A program made the translations under genes and the position numbers. From Phycomyces blakesleeanus NRRL 1555(-) (lineage: Eukaryota; Mucoromycota; Mucoromycetes; Mucorales; Phycomycetaceae): a stretch of DNA of 64,000 bases. Position 1 is the stretch's first letter. Each line of letters begins with the position of its first letter. The notes below the pieces were generated by a model. It ran no database searches. It had not been told where the DNA came from and saw only the letters and a list, made by a program, of their open reading frames with translations. Where the stretch lies: NCBI RefSeq assembly GCF_001638985.1, contig NW_017265189.1:62001-126000 (forward strand), in the 5' to 3' direction. Shown in pieces: positions 34,736 through 47,500 of this stretch.

Positions 34736-36664
34736 ATGGCTAGTTTTGCAGAAAACTTAGTCAAGAACCTCAACTACCCTCTTTCTCTCGGTCTCTCCGA
34801 TCGTCTCAGCCACCTCAGTACATCACTCGCTCAGTCCCTTAACCTCAAACCCCAACAACCACAAGTCCCACCAACAGAACCTGTAGATATCCGCCGTCTT
34901 GCACCACCTGCACCAGAACAAACAAAAGGCACCTTTGAAATCAATCTTATCGACGCAAAACACCTAGCCATTCATGATTCTCTCAAGGCACAAGTTTACT
35001 GTCTAGTCTATTATCAGGGCAATGTACTATCCACTCTCGATACAATCCAAAACCCCGTCACCACAACCGCAAACGCAACAAATGCTTCATACTCTCCTTT
35101 CGATTTACTCAACATGGTCTCGAGACAAGCAAACCCAACCTGGAATACCACAGCCACATTGTACGTTTACTACATTAAATTCATCATAACCATAGATCGG
35201 ATAATAGAAACCTTGTTAACCACAATACTCTATAGTGATGTAAGCTCTGAACAGGGCGAATTGACACTCTTTGTGTACGATCGAGGCAATCCACTAGAAT
35301 CAGGCGAAGACCGATGCCTTGGCACTGCTACTTTACAACCCAGGCTGCAGCACGAGAAGACGATCGAATTGAGATTGGAATTACAACCCCCCATTCCTTT
35401 GGCTACTTGCTCTCAATCCACAACGTCTGTCTCGGGCCATGTCCGTCTCCAGCTAACCTACATGGATGCCGAAGCACGCGTTAGTATTTCATTTTATTTC
35501 ATTGTCCTTTTCTTTTTTCTTTTGCTGTTATCAATTTCTGGATATTAACAAACCAACACACACACATATATATATATTTATATTTATATTTATATACGAT
35601 TTACATTCTTCTAGATCAAACTTACACCTGACTCTTTTCACATTGTCCGGTTACTAGGTCGTGGTTCATTTGGCAAGGTGTATCAGGTCATAAAGCGCAA
35701 CACTAAACAGACATATGCAATGAAAGTGCTTTCAAAGCGACTACTGGTGGCCGAGAATGAGATTGCACATACCCTATCCGAACGCAATGTCCTCATTGGA
35801 ACGTTCACAAATCCCTTTATAGTCTCACTCAAGTTTAGTTTCCAGACTCCCGAACACTTGTTTCTGGTGATGGAGTATATTCCGGGCGGTGACCTCTTCG
35901 AACACCTCCAGAGACAAACGTTCGTATCAGATCAAGTGGCTCGCTTTTTTATCTCTGAAATCATCTGCGCCTTCCAAGACATTCACGCCCAGAACGTCGT
36001 CTACCGTGACCTCAAGCCAGAAAACATCATGCTCGACAGTCTGGGCCATATTGCTCTCACAGACTTTGGTCTCTGCAAAGAGTTGGGCCAAAGCCAGACA
36101 ACAGCCACCTTTTGTGGAACAGGCGAATACCTGGCTCCAGAAATGGTGCTCCACAAACCATACGGCCAGCAGGTCGACTGGTGGAGTCTGGGCATCTTGC
36201 TCTACGAACTGCTGGTCGGAAGACCTCCCTTCCAGGCCGTCAATCGCAACACTCTCTATGACCGCATCTGCCGTGCAAAACTCTCCTTCCCGTCCCACGT
36301 CTCTGCGCAGTCCAAGGATCTCATCCGCAGCTTACTCGAACGAGACCCTCTCAAACGACTGGGTGCCAAGGGCGCCGAACAGGTCAAGGCCCACCCTTGG
36401 TTTGATGCCGTCCAGTGGGATCTTGTGGCATCCAAACGTGTACAGCCTCCACCACTTCTTGCCTCTAAACCACCACCAAAGCCAATCTGTATCCCTACTT
36501 CCAAAAAGCGAGATACCCATGCATCATTTCTCTCTTCACTTCAAGACAATTCTCCACTCAGTCCCACAATCCAATCTGCCTTTCATGGTTTTAGTTATGT
36601 CAACGAGACTAGCCAAGCTAGTCTTCGCTCTTCCATTATCTCGTTCGATGACGATGATTTCTAG
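34736..36664 (+). CDS. AGC-family Ser/Thr kinase, Sch9/Sck-like
   Basis: Probable nutrient-signalling kinase downstream of TOR and PDK1, in the cytosol or on the vacuole. Exons 34736-35160, 35236-35479 and 35615-36664 give 572 residues. Residues about 60-220 look like a C2 domain (FEINLIDAKHLAIHD, then ELTLFVYDRG), the arrangement of yeast Sch9. The kinase domain begins FHIVRLLGRGSFGKVYQV, with ATP lysine AMKVLSK, catalytic loop VVYRDLKPENIML, DFGLCKE and activation loop ATFCGTGEYLAPE containing the PDK1-site threonine. The tail carries a turn-motif region and a complete hydrophobic motif FHGFSY (TORC-site position), followed by an acidic end. All catalytic residues are present. The PKC or S6K families are alternatives, but the C2 plus hydrophobic-motif layout favours Sch9/Sck. 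Confidence 0.93.
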
Positions 36665-37090
36665 TATAAATACTTTTTTTTTCTATATATGATTTTCTCA
36701 ATTCACTTGTACATACCCCCCAAATTCATTTAATAAATACATCAATACATCAATACATCAATACAATACTTGTGGTTTATTATTTCTTAGTCGGTGACTG
36801 GGTCTTGGAATTGGCTTGAGCTTCTAACATCGTAATTTTCATATTATTTTCAATACCAGTTCAAATAAGGAAATGTTGGAATGTAAATTTACAACATACG
36901 GTTCCACCTTTCTTTACTCTTTCTTTCTTTCTTTCTCTCTCTCTTTCTTCTCTTACTATATATATATATACATCTTTATCTCTTCTTGATTATCTACTTA
37001 TAGTATCCATTGTATAACAATAACAACAATAATAATACATACACAAACACAAACACAAACATACCATATAAAACATATTTATAAAAAATA
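36665..37090. other. intergenic
   Basis: Short region with ATACATCA repeats (about 36738-36765), CTTT tracts, a TA run near 36957-36972 and ACAAACAC repeats just before the next ATG. No gene seen. Confidence 0.65.
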
Positions 37091-38621
37091 ATGAGCACTT
37101 CGTCACCCCAACCAAAAGAAACTCCCAAAAGTAACCCCGAATATCCTTTTCCCACAGAAGAACCTATCCGCCGCCCATGGTTAAAAGAAGAGTTGGACGA
37201 TATAAATACCGTTGACGATGAGAGTTCGAGTTCCAAAACATCTCCTACTTCATCAGAAGAAGGAATCGTCTTGCAGAATGTTCTGCCGAGCCATCAAGAT
37301 TTCAGTCAGGTGGACATGCTTTGGGATGAGATGACTGACATCCAGGCCAGACAGCGTTCGGACTCTGATTCGACTGATGAAAGCGACTGGGACGAAGAAG
37401 ACGAGGAACTCCTAAAACGCACAGAATCTAACCGGGTGATCCCGCCCGAAGAAGGAGAAGAAACAACAGGTCCTACCGCAGACCTCAAGCGAATTGTGTC
37501 TGTCCGGCAGCGATTGCTGTCAGAACAACGTCATCTACTAGTCTTTACAGATCCCGAGATCGTGGTTGAACCCAGCCGGGCGACATTCACTTTATACTAT
37601 GGTGTTCGACCTGCAGGCTCGGGCACTAATTCACGTAAACCTCGATCTTACTTTGTTGCATGTGATTTTAGTGAGGAGAGTTTTTATGCTATCGAGTGGA
37701 CAATTGGTACTATGATGCGTGACGGAGATCGTCTTTATGTGACAACAGTGGTGAACAGAGAAGACAACCCAGATGCAGCTCAAATCGATGGCATGACACC
37801 TAGTGGAGAAGTAAGGGATCTTATATAGAAATCATATGCGTGTGTTGTATAAACCCCTTTCTTTTCCCTTTTTCCTTTCTCCCCTTGTTTTCTTTTTCTT
37901 TTTATATGTACTTAAAAAAGCAACTGCTTGTGATATTAATGTTTTTGTGTGTGTGTGTGTGCGTAGTTGGAATCAGCGGCTGGAATAGTCACTGAAAAGG
38001 TCAAGGGTTATATGGCCAAGATGTTACTGTTTGATATCAAAGTATCTGTGTTTGCTGTATCTGGTCGGGTCAAGGATGTTCTAAAACAAATGGTAAGTTA
38101 ATATATATATATATATTGCTTAATTTGTTTTAAAAAACAATAATAATAACAGTAATAACAATTATGCTTTTGTTTGATTGGCTGGTATTGTTGGTTTAGA
38201 TCCGAGAATTGACCTTGACCATGGTTGTATGCGGTAGTAGAGGAAGAAGTACTATGAAAGGGTAAGAATATATCTATATACATTATATTTCTTTTAAAAA
38301 TAAATAAAATGGGTAATATTTTACTTGTTTAACTTTTCTTTCTATATCTATTTGTGTGTATAGTCTTTTGATGGGATCTATATCAACTTATCTGGTTCAC
38401 AAATCCCCTGTGCCGGTCACTGTGATTAGACCTCAAAAATTCAAGCAAAAGCAAAAGAAGCACCATGTAGCTGCGGCTTCTCTGAGCGAAAGTAAGTTTG
38501 TTGAGTTACACAAATCAATACAATAGATTGATATCGATATTAATTAATTTCTTCTTCTTTTTTGGTTGTTGGTATAGGTGTAAAGACTGGTCATTTACAT
38601 GTTGATGAACTTGCTAATTAA
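37091..38621 (+). CDS. universal stress protein (UspA-like) with acidic N-terminal extension
   Basis: Five exons (37091-37810, 37967-38092, 38200-38261, 38364-38491, 38578-38621) join in frame to about 359 residues. Residues 1-190 are Ser/Glu/Asp-rich and likely disordered. The Usp domain follows: SYFVACDFSEESFYAIEWTI, DRLYVTTVVN, then the ATP-binding signature MVVCGSRGRSTMKGLLMGS (G-x2-G-x9-GS type) and STYLVHKSPVPVTVIRP. Having the full glycine signature points to an ATP-binding member. Fungal relatives are phosphoproteins of stress responses; the exact role here is unknown. The last exon encodes only 14 residues. Confidence 0.9.
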
Positions 38622-39170
38622 TATCTATATCTATATACTATACATGTAAAATTATATATGAAATTTGTATTGTGATTATCACACCATTGTAAATCCCAAT
38701 AAACTATAGCTAACTAATAATATATAGTAGTCATGGAGATAAATTAGATATGATTTCTACAATTCACACTGTGCATAAAAGGGTTTTGATATAATTTCTA
38801 ATAATGATTTACCGACACAACTTGGATCAAAAAAATATTACTACTACCATTTGCACTATCATTATAACGATTATATTCTAATCATAAGTTATTACTGCTG
38901 TCTTATTGTCTCTTCATTATGTCTTTAAAGTGTGTGGGCGTGTACTCAACATGGATCATATGACGGCATAAATATAAATATTATTTTCCTTGGGTTTGTG
39001 TTGTACTCTCTCAACCAACCCACAAATGGCAAGTACAATGAGAAATAATGAGTTTTGCAAAGTGGCGATTTTTCCCTCCTTCTTTTTTTTTCTTCTTCCA
39101 TTATTTGAACCTATTTTGGAGTTTACTTTTTCCTTGGTCCCCCTTCTTTTCCTTTTGTGGTAGGGTGTTA
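38622..39170. other. intergenic
   Basis: AT-rich spacer between two same-strand genes; nothing recognised. Confidence 0.6.
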
Positions 39171-40607
39171 ATGGGTGCCAAACTATCCAGTGCCAAGTCA
39201 CATTCCCGTCGTACATCATCCACCAAGAGCAAAACCGACAGTGTATCCTCGAACACGGCTTACAACGTTCCGATGCTTTTCCCAAAACAAAAGACTTACG
39301 ACCGAGGAGATTCTGACTATTGGTACCCCATTGACGATGATGAGATTGATCGCCTAGTTGGCGTAAGTTTACTCAACCACACTCCATTTCATAAATATCA
39401 ATTCCAAAAAAAAAACTCATTCAACTCATTCGACTTTATATATATATATATATATATATCATTCAGCTCCATTTCGCTGTCAAGACATTATTTGGTGGAA
39501 ATATACCCTACCATGAACAACTTCTTTCCCAGTATCCTTCAAATAAAGGTGCCAAAGTACTAGATCTCGGCTGCGGTCCCGGTACATGGGTGATGGTAAT
39601 TCACATTACACTACACTAAACTGCAATGCACACCAAAAGAAGAAGAATAATTGACTACGCTCAAAAATCCCAGTTTTGCTTATCATTCTAACTATTACTA
39701 TTACTATTACTATTACTATTATTTTCTTTATTATTTGACAGGAACTTGCAACAGAATATCCATCGAGTGAATTTGTAGGAATAGACATTTGCGATGTGTT
39801 TCCTACCAATATACGCCCTCCTAATGCGACTTTTCAACTTGGAAATGTGACCCACAAACTTCCGTTCGAAGATAACACTTTTGACTTTATCCAACTACGT
39901 CTATTTATCATCTCTATTCAGAGGGATCAGTGGACCAAAGTCATGGCAGAAGTGATACGAGTTCTCAAACCAGGTGGATTTATTCAGTGTATTGAACCCA
40001 CCATCATGGTAAAGCAATAATATATATATACATATATGACTTGAGGGACATCTAGAGATTTATAGCAGTAACCATATATAATTTATAATAGACTCAAGGA
40101 ACGCCTTTGGTACGCCAAGTAGCCGATATTTGTAAGTAACAACAAGTTTTTTCTTTGTTGATTATTAAACGATTGGTGACATTTACTTCTTACTAGTCAG
40201 GGACATGATTACAAGTCAGGGACAGGAGCCGTCTATTGCCGATAAGCTGGATGAATACCTTGCCGAATCCGGGTTCCGTGTTTTGCACGACGAGACAAAA
40301 TCAGTGTTCCTGGGTAAGATAAATGGGATTAGAAGTATAGTAAAAAAAAAAGAAGTTATTCTCAGATATCTAATATTCACACTTACCTTTCAACTCAGGT
40401 CGCCCGGGTGGAGTTAACGATGAATTCATATGGGTCCTTCGTAGCATGCTTCAGAGCGGCGAGGCTTTTTTTCTGGACCGCATGGGAATGAACTCTGAAG
40501 ATTACCCAGCATTTGTAGACTCCTTCTGCGAACAACTTCACTTTCCTCACGAAGAAACCGAGTGGTCTTTTGTGTATGTCCTTGGCCAGAAGCCTCCTAT
40601 TTTATAA
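39171..40607 (+). CDS. SAM-dependent class I methyltransferase, possible N-myristoylation
   Basis: Exons include 39171-39362, then about 39468-39595, 39742-40008, and three further short exons to the stop at 40605-40607; roughly 300 residues. Motif I reads VLDLGCGPGTWVM, followed by an acidic strand end FVGIDICDVFP. Then come FDFIQLRLF and EVIRVLKPGGFIQCIEP, the usual post-I and motif III blocks of the Methyltransf_11/25-type fold common in fungal LaeA-like and TAM-type enzymes. The N-terminus MGAKLSSAKS fits an N-myristoylation signal (Gly2, Ser6), which would place the enzyme on membranes; this is inference from sequence. The substrate is unknown. Confidence 0.87.
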
Positions 40608-42517
40608 ACCCCGTTACATTTTGTCATCCCATATACCTCTATATTCATCACCACAACCAAAAAAGAAAAAGAAAAAGTTTAAAAAATAATAATAATACAA
40701 TTATTACCTCGCATGACTTTACAGAACTACAAACAAACGGCAAAGAGCAGTAAATGCTCCAAAAAAGAAAACCAGATCTTCTGTTTCAATATTTTCACTA
40801 CTTTTCTTGACGCCTTGAACTATTATACATTCACACTCACACTCAGAAAAACACAGATTCCTTATACATATATAAAGGTCCCAGTTAATGATAATAATCT
40901 TTTTTTTTAAAAAAAAAATATAAAATAAAAATAAAATAAACAGTGCTTATTTCGTTAGTATATAATTGGCATGTTTCTTGTTATAATTCAGGTATATCTC
41001 TACTGTAATACATCTTTAGATTCTTCCGCTGTCATTTACACACAAACACATTTATATTGAGAATTGCTGAACATGTAATAAACTCAAAATCGGTATGGCT
41101 TGAGTCTTAACTTCCAACCTTAAAGATAACAGGCTTCATTGGTAGTACCAGAAATCCGTAAAGTAAACTTTTTTTTTCTTTTCTTTTCTTTTCCTTATTT
41201 CGTTCAATAGAAAAATCTTTGAGCAAAATTCTAGCAGTTTCTTTATATAAAGAAATGCTAATTATTTGAGCTCAATATTTTTCACTCTTAAAAACCAAAA
41301 AAAAAAGTCTTGTGGTATGGAATTCAGCAGCAATTCTATTTGGTATCCTAGCCGTCCAGAGTAGTTTCTATTATTGAGATCAATTTATTAAAAGATAAAA
41401 AGAAAATCGAGTTGATAAATAAAGTACTCTGTCACGTATAGACGTATATGTGTAGTGGATTTATTATACTATCATTATCATTATGCTTATATGCAATATA
41501 CAGCAATTATACAAGCTGTAAATGTCGTGTCCCAAAATATGAAGTAGAAGAAAGATTATGTTTTATATTATTTATTGATAGTAAAGCTCATATAAGCATT
41601 TATATATGGTTCTTTAAAATTTTGTTTGATATGTAGAAAAGTAAATTTAGATTTAAAATATATTTAGAGTTTTTGTAGCTGTCATGCAATATTATGTATC
41701 TGCTGGCAGGTAATACTTGCTTGTCTATACCGATGTGGGTGATAGTCACCTCATTGAATTCATAGACGCCAGTTCCAACATAATTGTGAGCGATATTATG
41801 GAGATTTTAATTGGGAGAGTTGAGGTGTAGAATGTCTAGCTCTTAACTCAAATATCATTTAAAGACAACTTATGGCTTACCATAAAGAAAAAAAACCCCC
41901 TTTTTAAAGTAGAAGCAATAAGCTTTAAATAAAATTTACAATAAAAACAAAGATTTGAATGATTTATACAGTGAAAATATTCTGGTCTCGACTTTACAAG
42001 AAATTGCATCTTCATAAATGAGACCAGCTTTCATATTAATATATGGCTTAGTTATAAAATATCTTCTGCTGGAATCCATGCTCATGTAAAAGCAAAAACA
42101 AAAAAAAAACAAAGAATTACCAAACCAACAAGCATCTAAAAGGAAACGAAAAACGAAAAAGGCCGTAAAAAGAGCTGCTTCACCTCTATCAGAGATCTAA
42201 ACTAATAATGTAACAAGAAATTCTTTAATATGAAATATTGAAAAATGTGGATCTCCAAAAAACCTTTCTTTTTTGCGACCATAAATATATCATGCTTTTT
42301 CACTTCATAAAAACTCTTTAAATCACTAAACCAAGGATGAAGAATAATAGTGACGATGCTTTAGATATCAAACGGCATATTTATTTGCAACTTAGCCTTC
42401 ATATTAGGAAACCAGGTTTTTCTCGTCCAGTGTACTTCTGTTCCAATATCACCGTCATTTGACGGTGACCGTTGGTAGGAGGAACTCTTTTTCCTTCTTC
42501 TATCTTTTTTGATGGCA
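40608..42517. other. intergenic border between gene region and transposon island
   Basis: About 1.9 kb with a T/A junction (40900-40918), CTTTT repeats (41170-41195) and no supported gene. Microsatellites become rare to the right of this point. Confidence 0.55.
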
Positions 42518-44190
42518 TCATGCAGTAGACGACCATTCTTGATTGCATAGTGCTAATGTTTTTTTTTTCAAGTTAATATAATGGAGGAATAAAAGATATA
42601 CATTATTTACCTTCATATACAGCAATCTAGGAATGGCCTTTATTTTTAGCAAGGGGAGGTCATTCACAAGGTAAGGGAGGTTAACCGATCCTAGATATTT
42701 GGAGCTATACAGACCAGGGGCCACAAGCTTCATCAGGTTTATTTTGCTTTCCGAGCCGTTTGTTCGGAAGCTAGGAACTATAACCCATCTAACATCTTTG
42801 GGTTGCATAAACTTGTTGTTTGCCAGGTCATCCAATATCACCTTGGACTCCTGTAAAATTTTCAGGTGGTCATCATTAAGTTTTACCAGGCCAAGCTTGT
42901 CATTTGCGAATTTGCAATTGATCAAGTCATGGTACGTGCCATCCACTCTTGTCAAGACACAAGTCCACCCGATCACCCATAGCATGATTTACTTGAAGAG
43001 CTCTTTTCTTCACTAAGCTAGACGACCCAGATATTGAGTCGCCCTTTTTTAAACATTAGAAGCTTTATATACTACAACATTGATATATAACCTTACCATC
43101 TTAAAAAGAGAGACCTGTCGTTGAATATGCTAGCAAAAGTTTGAGTCCATGCCTCCCCTACAAAATCCTGCTCTGTTGCTGTTGCTGGCTTCTTCTTCAA
43201 CACACTATTCTCTCGACCCAACAAATGGATGCTAATAGATATCATCAGTAACGTAAAACAAATATACTATTATAATAATTACATGTGCAAATAAATTTTA
43301 AAGTAGTTCTCATCGAAAGTAAAAGCGTACTTGTATTGGCAGTCCAAAGAGAGCTTGTATGCTTCCTTTAAATCTGATTGAGCTTTCTATAAATACAGAA
43401 GGTTAAAACACCAATAATTGGGATCGTCAATAGTAAATAAACTTTTTCAATTTTTTCCAGATGAACAGTGATATTCTTGGACAACAGAGGTATATCTTTC
43501 GGCTCATAAAACAAGTTTTTCAGCTGTTATCATTCTTCACTCGAGAAAAATAGACGCTGAGAGCCTCAATCGATATTTTGTGCTGTCAAATCCACAATGA
43601 AATTGAATCCCAAGAATATACTGTTTTTGGCCTCTCCTGCTAGGTTGGCATGCAATTCTGCTGCTTTTGCTATCTTAACTGCCTCGGTCTGGACAATAGA
43701 TCTAGCACTTCATGAAATACCATCCAAGACACTGCCGTCCGCCTCGTAAACATCTTATCTTTCTGCAACACTTGGTGGCCGTGATTTTGAGCATATACGG
43801 GGACCTTCAGCTCGTGTCACTGTTGGCTGTAGTCGTGAATTGGCATGTTATTTTACAGACAGGACACCTGAACGCAAAGTTTCTAAAAGGCTCAGGTTGC
43901 TCCAAAAAGTGTTTGTACATTGACAGTAGAACATCGTAAGAAAACATTAATACAATGATATATCATTGAAACGGACAATTACTCACGCAAAAATTGCTGA
44001 TATCAATGGATAATGCCAGTCTTCTTAGCTTTGTGATACATCTTTTGTCTTCAAAAATCTTGTTAACGGCCTTTTTGATCCCTTGTTCAATTATGTCACA
44101 ATCTGATGTCTCAGGTTCGAGCATTTTCAAAAGCTTAACAAAGTCAAAGCTATTGTCTCACTTGTGAGCACAAAAGAACTCTTTAACAGT
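42518..44190 (-). pseudogene. decayed gene of an unrecognised family (3' part), split by a transposon
   Basis: Minus-strand fragments in one order: KEFFCAHK, then an in-frame TGA, DNSFDFVKLLKMLEPETS, IEQGIKKAVNKIFEDKRC, FRCPVCKITCQF (a zinc-ribbon-like pair), EAVKIAKAAELHANLAGEA, and the longest piece at 42518-42985 (DGTYHDLINCKFANDKLGLV, then KVILDDLANNKFMQPKDVRW and VAPGLYSSKYLGSV). Stops and frame changes separate them. The upstream end continues at 49912-50018 beyond the inserted elements. I recognise no named family; the style suggests a multicopy, perhaps transposon-associated, fungal protein. Confidence 0.6.
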
Positions 44191-44325
44191 ACAGTCAAAG
44201 CTCGATATAGTGATATGGATGGTGAACAGAAATTTTATCACTATCACTATATTGAGCGTAATTTTTTTCTTACTCAGCACATTTTTTAGTTATATTTCTA
44301 ATGCTGCTGTAAGTGACTACTATTC

Positions 44326-44340
44326 TCTAATAGGATTCAT
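44326..44340. repeat. LINE target-site duplication, left copy
   Basis: TCTAATAGGATTCAT, identical to 49699-49713. Confidence 0.92.
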
Positions 44341-44535
44341 TTTTTTTGTTTGTTTGTATGGAGCTGTGACAGGCTCAGATTTATTAAAGTTCTCAGAATG
44401 AGTAGGGCAAAAGAGAAAATTACAACATTTGTTTTGAGGGTTTATGGAGGTTATTTGATGTTTTTGGCTTTTTGGTTTTTGACTTGTTTTTGTGTGATTT
44501 AAACTTTTTTTTTTTGTTAAAATGTTAGTGTGGTG

Positions 44536-47500
44536 TTATGCAAGGGAAGAGTCAGCAGAGTCAAGCTCGAGCTCTGAGTAGATGCGGGAGATTGATTTCC
44601 TAGCAGTGGCAAGAACCAAGGAAGGTAAAAAAGGAGCAGAGTTAAAGTGGAGTGCCCAATGGTGGTCCCAGATAGCAAGGATGGTCGGTCTGAAAACCGA
44701 GGCGGCTGGAATACTGGGGTTCAGCGTGGGAGGGAAGAGAAAGGATGTGAATGCCAAGGAAAGTGCAGAAGGTGGTGGGATGGTGCCGAAAAATTCTAAC
44801 CAAATGCCTAACCACACCGCAGATTTCAAAGGACAAGAAAGAAGAAAATGCTCTTGCGTCTCGATTGACATCTGGCAGATATTGCAGAGAGGGGAAAAAA
44901 CAGTGAAGGGCATAATGTGGTGCAGAAGAGCTCGGCAAGATAGTTTGTTGTGTAAGCTGCGAAACCAAACATTACGGGCCCAGTGAGGAAGTGCGAAAGA
45001 CCAGAAAGAGTGCAGTTGGCGAGGGCTAAGATGGGGGCTAAGTAGTTGAGCATTAGCATGATGATGAGAGCAGGTCAGCCGGTAAGAGCGCGTGGACAAG
45101 CGTGACCAAGGTTTGCCGAGGACCAGAGCAGAGATGAAGGGATCAAAGTCAAAGGGGGACCCATCTCGAGGAGGCATATCCAAATGTCACGATTCTAGGA
45201 TGAATTTAGGAATACAAGCTCTGAAAAGGATAGGGTGAGCCACAAGTGAACGGTCGAGAAGTCTTTGTAGGATACAATTAAGAGTGATAAATCGAGGAAG
45301 AGGTCTAGCAGGGGCAATGGGCATCAGGACGTCCAAATTATGATCAATTTGGTATAGGTGGTTAACCTTCAGGTCTCACCAAGATTGTCGGTAGGGCGGA
45401 TGAGAGGGAGGGCTATTAACCATGGAGGACAAGGGCAACATAAGGCACGTGGATAGATTCGTGAGGACGTCGTCAAACTTGTGCAGGAGGTGGTCCATGG
45501 CCTTCAGGACAAGATGAAGAGGCGAATCCAGTGAGCGATGGGTGCGAGGTCTAGAGTCTGGGAAGATCCAAAGTAGAAGGGGATAACAATCCGTATTCTC
45601 AGTGCGAAGGAGAGAAGCCATCCATTTAGGGACCAAACCACGGGGACCCAATGGGTTCTGGATTATTGGCTTGAGCCAACGAAGCTGAAGAGCGCATTGC
45701 TGTGTAATCGGGTTGAGGATGCCAAGACCACCTTGAAATCGAGGAAGGCAGAGGGTGTCCAAAGCAATGGGGGGGGGGGGAACGAACAGAAGTGGAAGAA
45801 ATGGCGTATCAGAGTGCGTATTTTTTTGAGAAAAGAGACAGGGAAGGATACTATGCGCAAGACATGCCAAAGTTGGGCGAGAATGAGAGAGTTCATGACA
45901 GTGGCACGGCCGTGGAAGGACAGGGTGCGTGAGCCGTGTAGAATACAGCTATTCTCAATCTTAGAAAGAAGGGCCTGGCCAAATGAGTCTCGTTGGGCAA
46001 TGGAGGAGAAAATTTGATATCCCAGATAGCGAAGAGAAGAGGAGGAGGTCTGGTCATGCCAATCCGTAATATTGTGAGTCCGTAGATGTGAGGACCAGTC
46101 TGGCGGGGGTGAGCCCGAAAGTGAAAATGCCTGCATCTTGTGAAGATTTACGCGGGCGTTGGAAGCCGCAGCATAGGTGTTGAGGTGGGTGTGGAGGCAA
46201 GACAACTGCCCTGTGTCAGAAAGAAAAACAAGTAAATCATCAGTGTACGCAAGGAGTTTAATCGGTGACAGAGGAGAAAGACCAGCAGGAACAGATGGTT
46301 GAAAGCCCGAGAAGGACTGGTCATGGATCACTCGTCGTAGTAGAGGCTCAAAAACTAGATTGAACAGTATAGGGGAGAGAGGGTCCCCTTGGCATAGTCC
46401 CTGAGATTGAGGCAAAGGGCGCGAGAGGAAGCCATTCACATTTATTTGCAATTTAGTAGAAAAGAAGAGGTTAGAGATCGAGGTGACAAGAGAGGAGGGA
46501 AATTGAAAGTGTGTCAGTACTTGGCAAAAATATTCCGGATGTACTCTATCATATACTTTCTCCTGATTGAGGAGAAGTCCAACACCAGCTGATCCGTCCT
46601 TGGCAGCTTGTGCCATAACCAGCCTGGTCAGCATTCCATTATTGGCGATGAAGCAACCCTGAACGAACCCTGTCTGGTAAGGAGAGACAAGTGAAGTGAC
46701 CATGGGAATCATGCAAGTATTCAGCAATCGGGTAAATACCTTGGCATCGGTGTTGATCAAGGCAATTGGGCACCAGTTCTTCAAAGAGGTGAGATCGCCC
46801 TTTTTTGGGAGCAGGCAAACGCAGGTGGATTGCCAGGATTCCGGAAAAATGCCTTTTGATAGGGCGTCGTTATAGACTTCCGAAACCAGATCACCACAGA
46901 CTGGGTGGTCTAGTATCAAGCGAAGGATCTCGTAGGGTAGGCCATCGGGACCAGGACTGCTAGAGGTTGGAGTGCGCGATGCACCAGAGCGAATAGTAGA
47001 CAATGACAGAGAATGAGTGAGGGCAGTCTGCCGACTTTCTGACAGACCAAGGTCAGAAGGCAGGTGAGAGAGCAGGTCGTCCAGAGCAGATTGGTCGATA
47101 GGGTCCGGGGTATACAAGCCTTCATAAAAGGCGGCAGCTGCTTCGGTCATCTTTTTGGGGGTGGAACATATTTCGTTTGTTGCAGGGTGGCAAAGGCTGG
47201 CAATTGACTTGCGTGACTGACGAGTGGCAATGGTGCGCTTGAGATATCCAGCAGAGGTCTCACCTTGTTCCTGCCAGTGTTTCCCAGCCCTAAGGGATAT
47301 GATCTCCACTCGTTCAAGTTGGACTTGCTGCAGAAGCCGCTCAACAATAGGCAGCTGAAAATTCTGTGCAGGCTGGTGTTGAAAATGGTGTATTAGTCTG
47401 TCTCTCCGTTGTTGCAGGCTTGCTTCCAGGTCGGTGAGAGAGGGTCGGAGGTGGCGAGAGAAACACTTGATAAAGCGTATGACTTCGCTCTTTATCAAGC

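Noticed and set aside
35927..36298. Minus-strand frame opposite the AGC kinase
   Set aside because: Shadow of a well-supported kinase exon with no own motifs.
43712..43939. Plus-strand ORF within the decayed gene
   Set aside because: It is antisense to the zinc-ribbon-like fragments and has no motif.
44582..44986. Plus-strand ORF opposite the LINE zinc-binding domain
   Set aside because: Shadow frame; the minus strand carries the zf-RVT pattern.
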